A DNA stretch of 6,758 nucleotides from an uncultured Clostridia bacterium. Lineage in GTDB: Bacteria; Bacillota_A; Clostridia; TANB77; CAG-508. Shown in pieces: positions 5,502-6,758 of the stretch. A program made the translations under genes and the position numbers. The DNA lies in assembly GCA_947627825.1 (NCBI GenBank), contig CANQXO010000076.1, positions 1-6,758 on the forward strand, read 5' to 3'. Under the pieces are notes generated by a model. The model was not told the origin of the DNA. It worked only from the letters and a program-made list of their open reading frames with translations, and made no database searches. Within the stretch, counting starts at the first letter, position 1; every line of letters begins with the position of its first letter.

Positions 5502-6758
5502 CTATACCCTCAGCATACTAAACCAATCTGTAAATATCTTTCTGGTCATTGTACCAATGCCGTACTTTTCTATATCTTCATTAGAAATTAAATCTACAGT
5601 TGCTAAAGCGTTTCCATCAGATGTAAATGTTACTTCACCAATTTTTTGACCTTTAGTTATAGGAGCAGAAATATTATTATATATTTCAATACTTTGTTCA
5701 ATATTCTGTGAATTTGATTTAGGCAAAATCAATCCAAAATCCTCTTTAAATACCGCTTCTGTCTGTGACTTAATTCCTTTTCCAACCATGCACATACCAG
5801 CAACTTCATTTTGGGAAGCTAAAGCTTTATACTGATAATTACTAAAACCATAATCTAATAACTTTCTTGCTTCTGCAAATCTTACAGCACTTGTTTCAGC
5901 CTTCATAATAACTGCAATTAAAGATAAATCATTTCTTGTTGCTGAAGCAGATAAGTTAAAAAGAGCAACAGATGTAGAACCTGTTTTTAAACCTGTACAA
6001 CCTTCATAATTTCTAACTAATTTATTTGTATTAACTAGTTGAGATTTACCATCTCTTAAACTATCCATATAAATTGTAGTATATTTTGTTATAGCAGGAT
6101 GCTTGATTAAAAGTTCTCTTGACATTAGAGCTATATCATAAGGCGATGTTTCGTGTCCATCAGCATCAATTCCATGACAATTTACAAAATTAGTATCATT
6201 CATGCCCAAGCTTTTTGCTTTTTCATTCATCTTCATTACAAAAGCTTCTTCTGAACCTTCCAGAAATTCTGCCATAGCAACAGTGCAGTCATTAGCTGAC
6301 ACCACACAGATGGCTTTAAGCATTTCATCTACTGTAAGTTCTTCTCTTGTATCAAGCCAAATTTGAGAGCCACCCATAGAGTTTGCATTTTCACTACAAG
6401 GAACTTTGTCTGTTAAAGCTATTTTACCAGAGTCCAACGCTTCCATTATTAAAAGAATAGTCATAACCTTCGTAACAGATGCAGGACGCATTTTTTGATG
6501 CATATTATAGTCATATAAGACTTCACCACTATTTTGCTCTATCAAAACAGCTCCACCACAAGTTAATTTTAGCGGATTATCAGTTATAGGAGAAATCGTT
6601 TCAAGAGTAGCAGTATTATTTGTTGAAATGGATTTGTCTATTGAGTTTGATGTATTTAATGTGTTAGTCTGATTGATTGTTAGTTCATTGGCAGTATCGT
6701 TGTTCATTGAATTGTATCCAACCAAATTTGATGATGCTGGAGCCCAAACCGGAATTGT
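5502..6758 (-). CDS. dacF: D-alanyl-D-alanine carboxypeptidase, DacF/PBP5-type (N-terminus beyond window)
   Basis: This low-molecular-mass penicillin-binding protein removes the terminal D-alanine from peptidoglycan stem pentapeptides outside the membrane. Counting from the TTG codon at 6725-6723, all three active-site motifs are present: S83-V-T-K86 in P-A-S-V-T-K-V-M-T, S143-A-N145 in V-S-A-N-D, and K247-T-G249 in G-L-K-T-G-S. A PBP5-like C-terminal beta domain follows at about 305-385. The protein ends in an amphipathic segment (K-I-F-T-D-W-F-S-M-L), the usual membrane-surface anchor. The frame stays open to the right edge, adding 11 residues (T-I-P-V-W-A-P-A-S-S-N) that look like the end of a secretion signal, so the TTG is not the true start. 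Residues about 5-50 form an unusual Asn/Thr/Ser-rich linker before the catalytic domain. Visible length is 418 residues. The family assignment is firm, but the symbol is less certain because clostridia carry several paralogues (dacA, dacB, dacF). Confidence 0.9.
   Translation of the reverse strand, partial: TIPVWAPASSNLVGYNSMNNDTANELTINQTNTLNTSNSIDKSISTNNTATLETISPITDNPLKLTCGGAVLIEQNSGEVLYDYNMHQKMRPASVTKVMTILLIMEALDSGKIALTDKVPCSENANSMGGSQIWLDTREELTVDEMLKAICVVSANDCTVAMAEFLEGSEEAFVMKMNEKAKSLGMNDTNFVNCHGIDADGHETSPYDIALMSRELLIKHPAITKYTTIYMDSLRDGKSQLVNTNKLVRNYEGCTGLKTGSTSVALFNLSASATRNDLSLIAVIMKAETSAVRFAEARKLLDYGFSNYQYKALASQNEVAGMCMVGKGIKSQTEAVFKEDFGLILPKSNSQNIEQSIEIYNNISAPITKGQKIGEVTFTSDGNALATVDLISNEDIEKYGIGTMTRKIFTDWFSMLRV

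Noticed and set aside
6723..6725. TTG as the carboxypeptidase start
   Set aside because: The frame remains open to the window edge with residues resembling the end of a signal peptide, and no ribosome binding site precedes the TTG. The true start is beyond the window.

Overview
The window looks like ordinary chromosome from an AT-rich, strictly anaerobic, probably spore-forming low-GC Gram-positive bacterium of the Clostridia type. Three things support this: the tail of an [FeFe]-hydrogenase, a spore photoproduct lyase, and a DacF-type D-alanyl-D-alanine carboxypeptidase, together with strong AGGA/GGAGG ribosome binding sites. No in-frame TGA is read as tryptophan, so the standard code applies. 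No transposase, integrase, CRISPR array, tRNA or rRNA was seen.

Layout. Bases 3-197 are the last 64 codons of an [FeFe]-hydrogenase (+). A 149-bp gap follows, holding four imperfect tandem copies of a 16-bp unit. Next come a divergent DnaB-type hexameric helicase (347-1990, +) and a spore photoproduct lyase (2057-3055, +). The lyase meets a small helical-bundle protein of unknown function (3060-3497, -) tail to tail, only 4 bp apart. A 141-bp divergent region (3498-3638) carries a likely promoter for the + strand and a perfect AT palindrome in the leader of the - strand gene. Then come a membrane protein with an internally duplicated four-helix module and a soluble C-terminal domain (3639-4778, +) and a histidine phosphatase broken by a one-base frameshift (4817-5444, +). 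A hairpin terminator at 5461-5498 separates these from a penicillin-binding D,D-carboxypeptidase (5502 to beyond the right edge, -).

How the genes relate. Hydrogenase (fermentative redox balance), Spl (repair of UV damage in germinating spores) and carboxypeptidase (peptidoglycan trimming) are housekeeping or sporulation functions and do not form an obvious shared pathway. The helicase and lyase are both DNA-directed and could be cotranscribed across a 66-bp gap. The membrane protein and phosphatase could form a second short transcript.

I found no convincing undescribed multi-gene system. The points most worth following up are the helicase beside a tandem 16-bp repeat, the Spl protein lacking the Bacillus-type hydrogen-donor cysteine, the duplicated membrane module, and the precisely locatable frameshift in the phosphatase.
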